Below are positions 1 through 5,836 of a stretch of DNA of 17,121 bases, in pieces. Origin of the DNA: Candidatus Bathyarchaeota archaeon (GTDB taxonomy: Archaea; Thermoproteota; Bathyarchaeia; TCS64); NCBI GenBank assembly GCA_016934355.1, contig JAFGTA010000088.1, forward strand, positions 1 to 17,121, written 5' to 3'. Both the position numbers and the translations under genes were made by a program. The stretch's first letter is position 1. Each line of letters begins with the position of its first letter. Under the pieces are notes generated by a model. It worked only from the letters and a program-made list of their open reading frames with translations, was not told the DNA's origin and did no database searches.

Positions 1-828
1 ATCCCGTGGGACGAGGTGGGTGGCCTCGAAGAGGTGAAGCAGAACCTCAAGGAGGCTGTAGAGTGGCCGCTGAAGAACCCGGAGAGGTTCATGCGCCTCG
101 GCATCAACCCTCCCAAGGGGATACTGCTCCACGGGCCCCCAGGCTGCGGCAAGACGCTGCTCGCCAGGGCCGTCGCCACAGAGAGCGAGGCGAACTTCAT
201 CAGCGTCCGAGGCCCCGAGATATTCAGCAAGTGGGTGGGAGAATCAGAGAAGGCCATCAGGGAGATATTCAGGAAAGCCAGGATGGCGGCGCCAAGCATC
301 ATCTTCTTCGACGAGTTCGACGCACTGGTCCCCGCCAGGGGCAGCGCGGCAGACAGCAGGGTCACAGAGCGGGTGATAAGCCAGCTCCTAACAGAGATCG
401 ACGGCCTCATCAGCCTCCAGAACGTCGTAGTGCTGGCGGCCACCAACAGACCCGACATCATAGACCCCGCCGTGCTCCGGCCCGGCAGGTTCGACAGACG
501 CGTCTACGTTCCTCCGCCCGACTACGAGGCGCGGCTGAGGATCGTAGAGATCAAGACCAAGGACATGCCCATGAACGGCGACGTAAACCTCGAGGCCCTC
601 GCCAAGAGGATGGACGGCTACTCGGGCGCCGACATAGACTCGGTGGTCCGCGAGGCCGGGCTCTACGCCCTGAGACGCGACACGGAGACCGCGACGGTGA
701 GCTCGGTCGACTTTGACACCGCCATGAAGGACATCGGCCCCAGCATAACGCCCGAGATGGTGAAGTGGTACAAGGACACCAACCAGCGGTTCAAGGACAC
801 GGGCAAGCCGCCCATAGACATAGCGTAG
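1..828 (+). CDS. cdc48: Cdc48/VAT-type AAA ATPase, second ATPase domain and C terminus (5' truncated)
   Basis: The visible 275 residues are the D2 ATPase module of an archaeal Cdc48 (p97/VAT) unfoldase, a hexameric ATP-driven machine that extracts and unfolds proteins. The reading frame is open from base 1, so the N domain and D1 lie outside the window; the ATG at 16 is internal. The entry motif [11 protein letters not shown] is followed by Walker A GPPGCGKT (residues 45-52, K51), the pore-loop region [11 protein letters not shown], Walker [11 protein letters not shown] (DEID is more usual, so the Phe is a mild oddity), sensor AATNRPD, arginine-finger segment LRPGRFDR and the C-terminal helical lid GYSGADID. 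The tail ends PPIDIA and lacks the HbYX motif many archaeal Cdc48 proteins use to dock on the 20S proteasome. The stop lies 8 bases before the next gene and 229 before FEN1, so the three look like one operon. Confidence 0.95.
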   Translation: MPWDEVGGLEEVKQNLKEAVEWPLKNPERFMRLGINPPKGILLHGPPGCGKTLLARAVATESEANFISVRGPEIFSKWVGESEKAIREIFRKARMAAPSIIFFDEFDALVPARGSAADSRVTERVISQLLTEIDGLISLQNVVVLAATNRPDIIDPAVLRPGRFDRRVYVPPPDYEARLRIVEIKTKDMPMNGDVNLEALAKRMDGYSGADIDSVVREAGLYALRRDTETATVSSVDFDTAMKDIGPSITPEMVKWYKDTNQRFKDTGKPPIDIA

Positions 829-836
829 GTGAAGAA

Positions 837-1046
837 ATGGATCTGAAACTACTACCCTCGACGGTGATCGACCTCCTCGAACGCAACGGGGCCCTCAAGT
901 TCGAGGACCTCTACAAGCGAACCAAGAAGCGGCACGACGGGCTGAGTCAGAGCGAGCTAGAGCAGGCACTCATGAAGCTGGAGATACAGGGGCTCGTGAG
1001 GGTCTACCGTCTGCCCCGAGGCAAGAAACGCATCGAACTAGCTTAG
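837..1046 (+). CDS. Small winged-helix-like protein between Cdc48 and FEN1
   Basis: A 69-residue basic protein of unknown function. The ATG at 837 is chosen because it follows the Cdc48 stop by 8 bases and is preceded by GGTGA, a weak Shine-Dalgarno match; the longer in-frame opening back to 765 lies inside Cdc48 and reads as out-of-frame sequence. Helices are predicted around residues 7-16 (STVIDLLERN), 20-31 and 38-51 (SQSELEQALMKLEIQG), followed by a short basic hairpin LVRVYRLPRGKKRIEL. That helix-helix-helix-wing order resembles a minimal winged-helix domain (inference). Its stop codon TAG overlaps the ribosome-binding site of FEN1, indicating translational coupling. It may bind DNA or a partner protein; no family name can be assigned from the sequence alone. 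Confidence 0.85.
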   Translation: MDLKLLPSTVIDLLERNGALKFEDLYKRTKKRHDGLSQSELEQALMKLEIQGLVRVYRLPRGKKRIELA

Positions 1047-1050
1047 GAGG
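1045..1050 (+). promoter_or_regulatory. Ribosome-binding site of FEN1
   Basis: AGGAGG, complementary to the archaeal 16S 3' end, begins inside the stop codon of the small upstream gene and lies 7 bases before the GTG at 1058. It fixes that GTG as the FEN1 start and implies coupled translation of the two genes. Confidence 0.8.
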
Positions 1051-1057
1051 CGGCACA

Positions 1058-2092
1058 GTGGGGGTTCAGCTAGGAGGCATAGTTGAGCCTAGGAAGCTGG
1101 ACATCGAGGAGCTGTCAGGGCGGGCCGTCGCGTTCGACGGCAACAACATCCTCTACCAGTTCCTGTCGATCATCAGGGGGCAGAGCGGTGAGCCGCTGAG
1201 AGACCACCAGGGGAGGGTCACCAGCCACCTAAGTGGCCTCATCTACAGGAACAGCAACCTCATGGAGTCCGGCGTCAAGGTTGTCTATGTTTTCGACGGC
1301 CAGCCTCACACCTTCAAGAGGAAGGTTCTCAGGCAGCGGCAGGAGACCCGGCGCAAGGCCAGGGTGCAGTACGATAAGGCCGTTGAGGAGGGGGACGCCG
1401 TCAAGGCTAGGCAGTACGGCCAGCAGGCTGTCCTCGCCACCACAGACATCGTCGAGGACTCGAAGACCCTTCTCACGCACATGGGGATACCGTGGGTGCA
1501 GGCCCCAGGAGAGGGGGAAGCCCAGACCGCGTACATGGCGGCCAAGGGCGACGTCTGGGGGGCCGCTAGCCAGGACTTCGACTCGCTACTCTACGGCGCC
1601 CCGCGGCACATCAGAAACCTCTCGATCACAGGGCGCAGGAAGCTGCCCCATAAGAACGTGTACATCAAGGTCGAGCCTGAGATATTGGAGCTAGCCAAGA
1701 TAACGAGGGACCTGGAGGTCACGCGAGACCAGCTCATCGACATCGGAATCCTCGTGGGCACCGACTACAACCCCGACGGCGTGAAGGGCGTCGGACCCAA
1801 GACCGCGTTGAAGATCATCAAGGCCTACGGCACCCTAGAGGAGGCGCTGCCCCACATCAAGAACGCCGAGTTTCCGCACCCAATCGAAGAGATCAGGGAG
1901 CTCTTCAAGAAGCCGAGGACCACCGACGACTACACGCTGGAGTGGCGCAAGCCTGATACAGCCTCGATTCTCGGTTTCCTCTGCGGTGAGCGCAGTTTCA
2001 GTCAGAGCCGGGTCATGAACGCCGTTGAGAAGATGAACAAAGGCTTCAACAAGACTGGACAGAACACGACGTTAGACCGTTTCTTCGGCTAG
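1058..2092 (+). CDS. fen: Flap endonuclease 1 (FEN1)
   Basis: Structure-specific 5' nuclease that removes flaps during Okazaki-fragment maturation and base-excision repair. Its 344 residues match the usual archaeal length. The N terminus MGVQLGG is right for the family, in which the Gly after Met helps bind DNA, so the GTG start is secure. Metal ligands are visible: D27 (AFDGNN), D80 (VFDGQP), E152 and E154 (GEGEAQ), D173 and D175 (SQDFDSLLYG) and D236 (GTDYN). The helix-hairpin-helix GVKGVGPKTALK sits at 241-252. The C terminus TLDRFF is a PCNA-interacting (PIP-like) box, but with Asn where the canonical Gln is expected (a Gln lies one residue earlier). It is the last gene of the Cdc48 operon. 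Confidence 0.98.
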   Translation: MGVQLGGIVEPRKLDIEELSGRAVAFDGNNILYQFLSIIRGQSGEPLRDHQGRVTSHLSGLIYRNSNLMESGVKVVYVFDGQPHTFKRKVLRQRQETRRKARVQYDKAVEEGDAVKARQYGQQAVLATTDIVEDSKTLLTHMGIPWVQAPGEGEAQTAYMAAKGDVWGAASQDFDSLLYGAPRHIRNLSITGRRKLPHKNVYIKVEPEILELAKITRDLEVTRDQLIDIGILVGTDYNPDGVKGVGPKTALKIIKAYGTLEEALPHIKNAEFPHPIEEIRELFKKPRTTDDYTLEWRKPDTASILGFLCGERSFSQSRVMNAVEKMNKGFNKTGQNTTLDRFFG

Positions 2093-2103
2093 ACAGCAAT
2101 CTG

Positions 2104-2110
2104 TAAATAT
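2104..2110 (+). promoter_or_regulatory. TATA box of the cysteine desulfidase gene
   Basis: TAAATAT is centred about 25 bases before the ATG at 2132, and there is no Shine-Dalgarno sequence in between. This fits a leaderless transcript starting at or next to the ATG. Confidence 0.55.
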
Positions 2111-2131
2111 CATAGCATATAGACTCAATCG

Positions 2132-3397
2132 ATGAACCTCAGGGAATTCTTCGACAACGAGGTAAAGCCCGCGCTGGGCTGCACGGAGCCCGGCGCAGTC
2201 GCATACGCGGCGGCCACGGCTGCCAAACATCTCGGTAACGATGTGAAACGGATCAGTCTTGAGCTATCTGGTAGCATATACAAGAACGGCGTCAGCGTAG
2301 GCGTCCCCGGCACGAACGGAGGGACCGGTAACCTACTCGCGGCGGCGCTTGGTGCGGCGGTGGGCGACCCCGAGATAGGCCTCCAGTCCCTCGCGGCGAT
2401 AACTGAGGATGACGTGGCCAAGGCGCAGGAGATGGTTGACGGGGGGCAGGTGACGCAGGAGGTTCTGCCAGATACACCCGGCGTGTACGTTAAGGTAATC
2501 CTGAGCTCAGGGGACGAAGAGGCCTCCGCCACCATCTCGGGGAGGCACGACAACGTCGTCGAGGCGACGCATAACGGCGAGACGGTCTACCGGAGACGCG
2601 AGAAAAAAGGCGAGAAAGAGGAGAACGGATACGTGGAGGAGCTCATCGGTCAGGACATGGAGGGCCTGTGGGCTCTCGCCTCAGGAATATCGACCGAGAT
2701 CGAGGCCATGATGCTTGAAGGCGCCCGAATGAACAAGACCGTGGCGGAGAACGGCTTGAAGGAGCCCTGGGGACTGGGCGTTGGGTTCCACATCAACCAG
2801 ATGGCCCCCGAGGGAGACCTATTGTACATGACGAAGGCGTACGCCGGAGCAGCCGCAGACGCGAGGATGGGCGGCGGCCCGTGGCCGATCATGAGCAGCG
2901 CCGGCAGCGGCAACCACGGGATCACGGCTATTCTCCCCCCGACGCTCTACGCGGAGGCGAACGGGAACACGGATAGGGAGCTGGCAGAGGCCCTGGCGCT
3001 GAGCCACCTCATCACGAGGTACATCAAGGCTTACACGGGGATACTCAGCCCGATCTGCGGCTGCGCCATAGCCGCCGGGGCGGGCGCCTCCGCCGCGATA
3101 GTGAAGCTCGCGGGGGGCACGCCGAAGCAGGCCGAGACAGCCGTAGCGAACCAGGTCGCCTCGGTGATGGGCATGACGTGCGACGGAGGGAAGGGAAGCT
3201 GCGCGCTGAAGGTCTCCACGGCCGCAGGGGAGGCGTACCTCTACGCGGCCCTCGCTTTGAGCGGCGGAGGGATAACGGGGACTCAGGGTCTGCTGAAGCC
3301 TGACTTGAGGAGCGTCGCGGAGGTTCTAGGTGAGCTTAGCGACAGGTGCCTCCAAGGGATGGATAAGGTCATCCTCGACATCATGCAGAGGCTGTAG
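2132..3397 (+). CDS. cyuA: L-cysteine desulfidase (CyuA/YhaM family, UPF0597)
   Basis: Family of [4Fe-4S] enzymes that break L-cysteine into pyruvate, ammonia and sulfide, first characterised in Methanocaldococcus jannaschii and related in fold to the serine dehydratase alpha domain. Length (421) is typical. Candidate cluster ligands are in the family's conserved blocks: C17 (ALGCTEPGA), C309/C311 (ICGCAIAAGAGA) and C350/C357 (MTCDGGKGSC). The glycine-rich blocks GTNGGTGN (60-67) and SSAGSGNHG (255-263) are also conserved. An insert rich in Lys/Glu (about 155-168) is probably a surface loop. It has its own promoter and no partner in the operon. It may provide sulfide for cluster assembly or serve cysteine detoxification; a general serine/cysteine dehydratase role cannot be excluded. 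Confidence 0.9.
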   Translation: MNLREFFDNEVKPALGCTEPGAVAYAAATAAKHLGNDVKRISLELSGSIYKNGVSVGVPGTNGGTGNLLAAALGAAVGDPEIGLQSLAAITEDDVAKAQEMVDGGQVTQEVLPDTPGVYVKVILSSGDEEASATISGRHDNVVEATHNGETVYRRREKKGEKEENGYVEELIGQDMEGLWALASGISTEIEAMMLEGARMNKTVAENGLKEPWGLGVGFHINQMAPEGDLLYMTKAYAGAAADARMGGGPWPIMSSAGSGNHGITAILPPTLYAEANGNTDRELAEALALSHLITRYIKAYTGILSPICGCAIAAGAGASAAIVKLAGGTPKQAETAVANQVASVMGMTCDGGKGSCALKVSTAAGEAYLYAALALSGGGITGTQGLLKPDLRSVAEVLGELSDRCLQGMDKVILDIMQRL

Positions 3398-3443
3398 ACC
3401 CAACACACTTTAGTCGCGCCTCCTATCGATTCATCGAGTTTTC

Positions 3444-3983
3444 ATGAAAGTCATAGCGATCCAGTCTAGCCCTAACAAGGATGGTCTCACTGCCAGCACT
3501 GCGAAGCAGTTCCTCAAAGGGGCGGAGTCGAAGGGGCATGAGACGGAGCTCATTCACCTCAACGAGCACATCATCAAGAAGTGCAAGGCATGTGACGGCG
3601 GATGGGGGCAGTGCAGGAGAGAAGGCACCTGCATACTCGAAGACGACTTCCAGTCCATCAGGGACAAGATCGACGCCGCGGACGCCTTCCTCTTCACCAC
3701 GCCCGTCTACTGGTGGGACATAAGCGAGTCGGCGAAGACGTTCCTCGACAGGCTCAGGAGGTGCGAGACCCACCACAATTTCGAGAGGTACCGGGACAAG
3801 ATGTCCATAGGGATAGCGTGCGCGGGCGGAAGCGGCAACGGCGCCGCGCGTGCTCTCTACCTGCTGGAGGAGTACCTGAAGCGCATGGGGTTCAAGACCT
3901 TCGACCTCGTGACCGTAACGCAGATGAACAAGGCTCACAAGCTGCCCATGCTGGAGGAGGCAGGAGAACACCTCTTCCCATAG
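3444..3983 (+). CDS. Flavodoxin-fold NAD(P)H-dependent FMN oxidoreductase, iron-sulfur flavoprotein-like
   Basis: A 179-residue cytoplasmic flavodoxin-like protein. The N-terminal strand MKVIAIQSSPNKDGLTAS is the FMN-phosphate loop of the NADPH-dependent FMN reductase family, and FLFTTPVYWWDISESAKTFLDRL (83-105) is the second FMN-binding region. Four cysteines at 47, 50, 57 and 63 have spacing C-x2-C-x6-C-x5-C, resembling but not matching the tighter motif of archaeal iron-sulfur flavoproteins, so a cluster or metal site is possible but unproven. ACAGGSGNGAARAL is the third conserved segment. A weak TATA-like CTTTAG at 3408-3413 lies about 33 bases before the ATG. The gene follows the desulfidase by 46 bases and ends 3 bases from a convergent gene. 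The natural substrate cannot be read from sequence. Confidence 0.9.
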   Translation: MKVIAIQSSPNKDGLTASTAKQFLKGAESKGHETELIHLNEHIIKKCKACDGGWGQCRREGTCILEDDFQSIRDKIDAADAFLFTTPVYWWDISESAKTFLDRLRRCETHHNFERYRDKMSIGIACAGGSGNGAARALYLLEEYLKRMGFKTFDLVTVTQMNKAHKLPMLEEAGEHLFP

Positions 3984-3986
3984 CGG

Positions 3987-4469
3987 CTAAAACAGTATCC
4001 GGGTCAAGGGGTACTCGTTTAGCTTATCTCTCAGGTATTCGGTGAGTCTGTCGAGGTCTCCGATGTGGTTCAGGTACAGAAGGGTGAGTAAACCGCCGAG
4101 AAAGTAGAACCCCCCGTAAAGCGGTATCATCTGCTCGAAGTTCAGGCCCCTACCCTGCGTTATCCACACTGCGTTGTTTATGACCGTCGGCACGAACTGG
4201 GCGCTGAACGCCCCTAAGAGCGTGACAGCCACTAGAGGGCCGATCTTCCAGTTAGACATTATGACGAGCAGCAGCACTAGGCCGAGGTTATCCATGGCCA
4301 TCGCTACGAGCCCACCCTTCAGCCCGTTGACCCTCATCAGCTCGGCTGCCTCGGGGTTATCCTCTTTGAGACCGAGATGCGAGACCCCGTAAAGCGTCGT
4401 GGCCATGTCCAGCGTCTGAAGCAGTAGGTACGCGGTGAAGAGCACCCACACGAACTTCCAACGCTTCAC
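3987..4469 (-). CDS. Four-helix membrane protein, DUF5658-like
   Basis: Unknown integral membrane protein of 160 residues. Hydrophobic segments lie at about 5-28, 50-72, 77-102 and 113-135, followed by a charged cytoplasmic-type tail (DLDRLTEYLRDKLNEY). The segment TLDMATTLYG...LKEDNPEAAEL (19-44) resembles the conserved opening of DUF5658-type proteins (an Asp in helix one, then E-x-N-P), a resemblance from memory only. The GTG at 4469 is chosen because a strong TATA box (4491-4498) is centred 26 bases upstream; the reading frame stays open to 4574, but that part would lie upstream of the transcript start. It ends tail-to-tail with the FMN oxidoreductase, with 3 bases between stops. Confidence 0.8.
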   Translation of the reverse strand: MKRWKFVWVLFTAYLLLQTLDMATTLYGVSHLGLKEDNPEAAELMRVNGLKGGLVAMAMDNLGLVLLLVIMSNWKIGPLVAVTLLGAFSAQFVPTVINNAVWITQGRGLNFEQMIPLYGGFYFLGGLLTLLYLNHIGDLDRLTEYLRDKLNEYPLTRILF

Positions 4470-4490
4470 GGTCTCCTGAAGCCAGTGGAC

Positions 4491-4498
4491 ATTATAAA
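4491..4498 (-). promoter_or_regulatory. TATA box of the four-helix membrane protein gene
   Basis: On the minus strand this reads TTTATAAT, centred about 26 bases before the GTG at 4469, so the mRNA is probably leaderless. It rules out the longer version of the protein starting at 4574. Confidence 0.65.
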
Positions 4499-4535
4499 GA
4501 ATCAGAAGCACGGTTCCATTGAGCCCGCGGTGAAG

Positions 4536-4542
4536 TTTATTA
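4536..4542 (+). promoter_or_regulatory. TATA box of the PH-like domain gene
   Basis: TTTATTA is centred 28 bases before the ATG at 4567 but only 19 before the ATG at 4558. It therefore favours the second ATG as a leaderless start. It lies 38 bases from the divergent TATA box at 4491-4498. Confidence 0.5.
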
Positions 4543-4566
4543 GACCACGGGGCGTTCATGAAGCAT

Positions 4567-4932
4567 ATGCCCATCGAGGACTACCTGCTGCAGGGTGAGA
4601 AGGTGCTCTTCTGGAGCGACTTCATGGTGACGTACAACGAGGAGAAGTACAAGGTATACATCACCAATCTGCGGCTCCTTCTCTTCAAGGAGAAGGGTGT
4701 AGTCTTCAGGAAGGAGGAGATCATAACGGAGAACTGGGCACAGATAACGGGGCTGCAGTTCACCGAGGTTGGCACCATCAACAGGAAAGGGATGCTGCGT
4801 TTCTCGTGCAGCAAGGGCGAGATACAGTTGATGGGACCGAAGAACGGGACTCTCGGACTCTTCAAGGCGATCCAGAGGCAGACGCTCGACCCATTCGGTA
4901 TAAGACCGAGTGACGGTCCAGACAACTACTGA
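4567..4932 (+). CDS. Small PH-like (bacterial pleckstrin-homology type) domain protein
   Basis: A 121-residue soluble protein. The pattern L-x-G-E-K-V-L-F-W (residues 8-16), then alternating beta strands with YKVYITNLRLLLF (28-40), VVFRKEEIITENWAQITGLQF (45-65) and a closing helix GTLGLFKAIQRQ (94-105), matches the layout of small prokaryotic PH-like domains (bPH families). These are usually membrane- or protein-associated scaffolds; no enzymatic residues are evident. An in-frame ATG at 4558 would add MKH, and 4567 is preferred only from TATA spacing. It is divergent from the membrane protein gene at 3987-4469, so a shared membrane-related role is conceivable but unproven. Confidence 0.8.
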   Translation: MPIEDYLLQGEKVLFWSDFMVTYNEEKYKVYITNLRLLLFKEKGVVFRKEEIITENWAQITGLQFTEVGTINRKGMLRFSCSKGEIQLMGPKNGTLGLFKAIQRQTLDPFGIRPSDGPDNY

Positions 4933-4934
4933 TC

Positions 4935-4953
4935 GTATCAAGAAATCCGATAC
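4935..4953. repeat. Short inverted repeat upstream of the winged-helix regulator
   Basis: GTATC (4935-4939) and GATAC (4949-4953) form a perfect 5-bp inverted repeat with a 9-base spacer; CAAG and CTTG overlap the same interval. It sits just 3' of the PH-like gene and about 18 bases before a strong TATA box. It could be an operator for the wHTH protein at 5013 or a chance repeat. Confidence 0.3.
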
Positions 4954-4969
4954 TTGGTTAACAATTATT

Positions 4970-4978
4970 TTATAAATA
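4970..4978 (+). promoter_or_regulatory. Strong TATA box of the winged-helix regulator gene
   Basis: TTATAAATA lies within an AT-rich island in otherwise GC-rich sequence. Transcription would begin near 5000, leaving a leader of about 12 bases that holds GGTGGTC, a match to the ribosome-binding consensus, just before the GTG at 5013. Confidence 0.65.
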
Positions 4979-5012
4979 ACGTTCAGATAGAAATGACAAA
5001 TAGGGTGGTCCA

Positions 5013-5330
5013 GTGTCACACCTCAACCAACGAGAGATACAGGACAAGCTGAGGATACTAGGCAAGAAACACACATGGAGAATACTGACACACATCCAGA
5101 AAGGGTCAAAGTACATCACCCAGATCTCGAACGAGACCAGAATACCCTACACAACCGTCCAGCACAGAGTAACCGAACTAGAGAAAGCCGGACTAGTCCG
5201 CATCATAAGCAACACTGAGCACGAGACAGGACGAGCGATAAAGGAGGTAAGGGTGAGCAACTTCAGAATATCCCTCACGCCCATCGACATCAAGAGAATA
5301 GTGGAGAAAGAGTACGAGCCAGTCGTCTAG
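5013..5330 (+). CDS. Winged helix-turn-helix DNA-binding protein (ArsR/MarR-like)
   Basis: A 105-residue basic transcription-regulator-like protein. Residues 10-30 form the first helix pair (IQDKLRILGKKHTWRILTHI), and YITQISNETRIPYTTVQHRVTELEKAGLV (34-62) is a classic HTH with its recognition helix at TTVQHRVTELEKAG. The region 63-83 (RIISNTEHETGRAIKEVRVS) is the wing. There are no cysteine pairs or ligand domain, so the signal is unknown. The GTG start is supported by GGTGGTC just upstream; a nearby ATG at 4993 runs straight into a stop. Codon use is A/C-rich and T-poor compared with flanking genes, which may mark a different origin or expression level. The stop is one base from the convergent gene. 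Autoregulation is plausible given the repeat upstream. Confidence 0.88.
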   Translation: MSHLNQREIQDKLRILGKKHTWRILTHIQKGSKYITQISNETRIPYTTVQHRVTELEKAGLVRIISNTEHETGRAIKEVRVSNFRISLTPIDIKRIVEKEYEPVV

Positions 5331-5331
5331 T

Positions 5332-5775
5332 CTAATCACAGTGGTGGGTGAGCACAAGGTTCTTCACGAGCTCAGGCTTCCGTGTGACCACCCTCATGAA
5401 GAACTTGAAACGCTCATTTGTAAGCTCCTTGTCTGCGGCAGCCACCAATCTGAACCTCTGGTCTCTCATCTCCCCGAACAGGTAGTGGTTCAGCCCCCCT
5501 GTCATGTCCTCTGTGTATTCTTTGAGGAAGCAGATCATCAGGAACAGCGCCTTGTTAACGACGTTATGCATCTCAGGTGTGACGATCCTCGTGACGTTTG
5601 CGCCAGGTAGGTAATGAGGGTTCTCGAGGAGAAGCTGCCTAATCTTGTCAGAGAACTCCGGCTCGACGAACATGTCCTGAGTCACCTGGAACAGGGGGAG
5701 CACCGCCTCCTCGTCCCCCCCGACGTCCATGTAAACCGTCCACCTCAAGTCTACATCGATCACAGACTCGGACAT
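5332..5775 (-). CDS. Unrecognised 147-residue soluble protein
   Basis: No family is recognised. The ATG at 5775 (MSESVIDVDLRW) is used because the open frame beyond it overlaps the 3' end of the cysteine desulfurase gene, and TATA-like sequences lie at 5805-5820. The protein is mixed alpha/beta, acidic in the first half, with WTVYMDVGGDEEAVLPLFQV (residues 12-31) strand-like and a hydrophobic helix NKALFLMICFLKEYTEDM (about 76-93) that may be a core helix rather than a membrane span. The C terminus ends LTHHCD, with two His and a Cys close together. Its start is 61 bases downstream of the desulfurase stop, and it is tail-to-tail with the wHTH gene. Ordinary codon use and promoter context support a real gene. 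Confidence 0.75.
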   Translation of the reverse strand: MSESVIDVDLRWTVYMDVGGDEEAVLPLFQVTQDMFVEPEFSDKIRQLLLENPHYLPGANVTRIVTPEMHNVVNKALFLMICFLKEYTEDMTGGLNHYLFGEMRDQRFRLVAAADKELTNERFKFFMRVVTRKPELVKNLVLTHHCD

Positions 5776-5804
5776 CCTGCAGCAGAGGACATTAACGACG
5801 GACC

Positions 5805-5820
5805 GTTTAAGTGGTTTATA
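5805..5820 (-). promoter_or_regulatory. Probable promoter of the 147-residue unknown gene
   Basis: On the minus strand two TATA-like elements, TATAAAC (5814-5820) and CTTAAAC (5805-5811), lie about 42 and 33 bases before the ATG at 5775, in the short gap after the desulfurase stop. The gene can thus be transcribed on its own. Confidence 0.45.
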
Positions 5821-5836
5821 GAGTGAGGATAGAGGT

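Noticed and set aside
6..716. Open frame of 236 codons overlapping the Cdc48 domain
   Set aside because: Low-complexity Arg/Gly/Pro translation, a frame shadow of the clear AAA ATPase in another frame.
2125..2553. Minus-strand open frame antisense to the cysteine desulfidase
   Set aside because: Ser/Pro/Arg-rich shadow translation of GC-rich coding sequence.
3423..3971. Minus-strand open frame of 182 codons antisense to the FMN oxidoreductase
   Set aside because: Starts from antisense of a gene with intact family motifs; no promoter or recognisable domain.
4470..4574. N-terminal extension of the four-helix membrane protein
   Set aside because: A TATA box lies inside it at 4491-4498 with ideal spacing to the GTG at 4469, so the extension is probably not transcribed as part of this mRNA.
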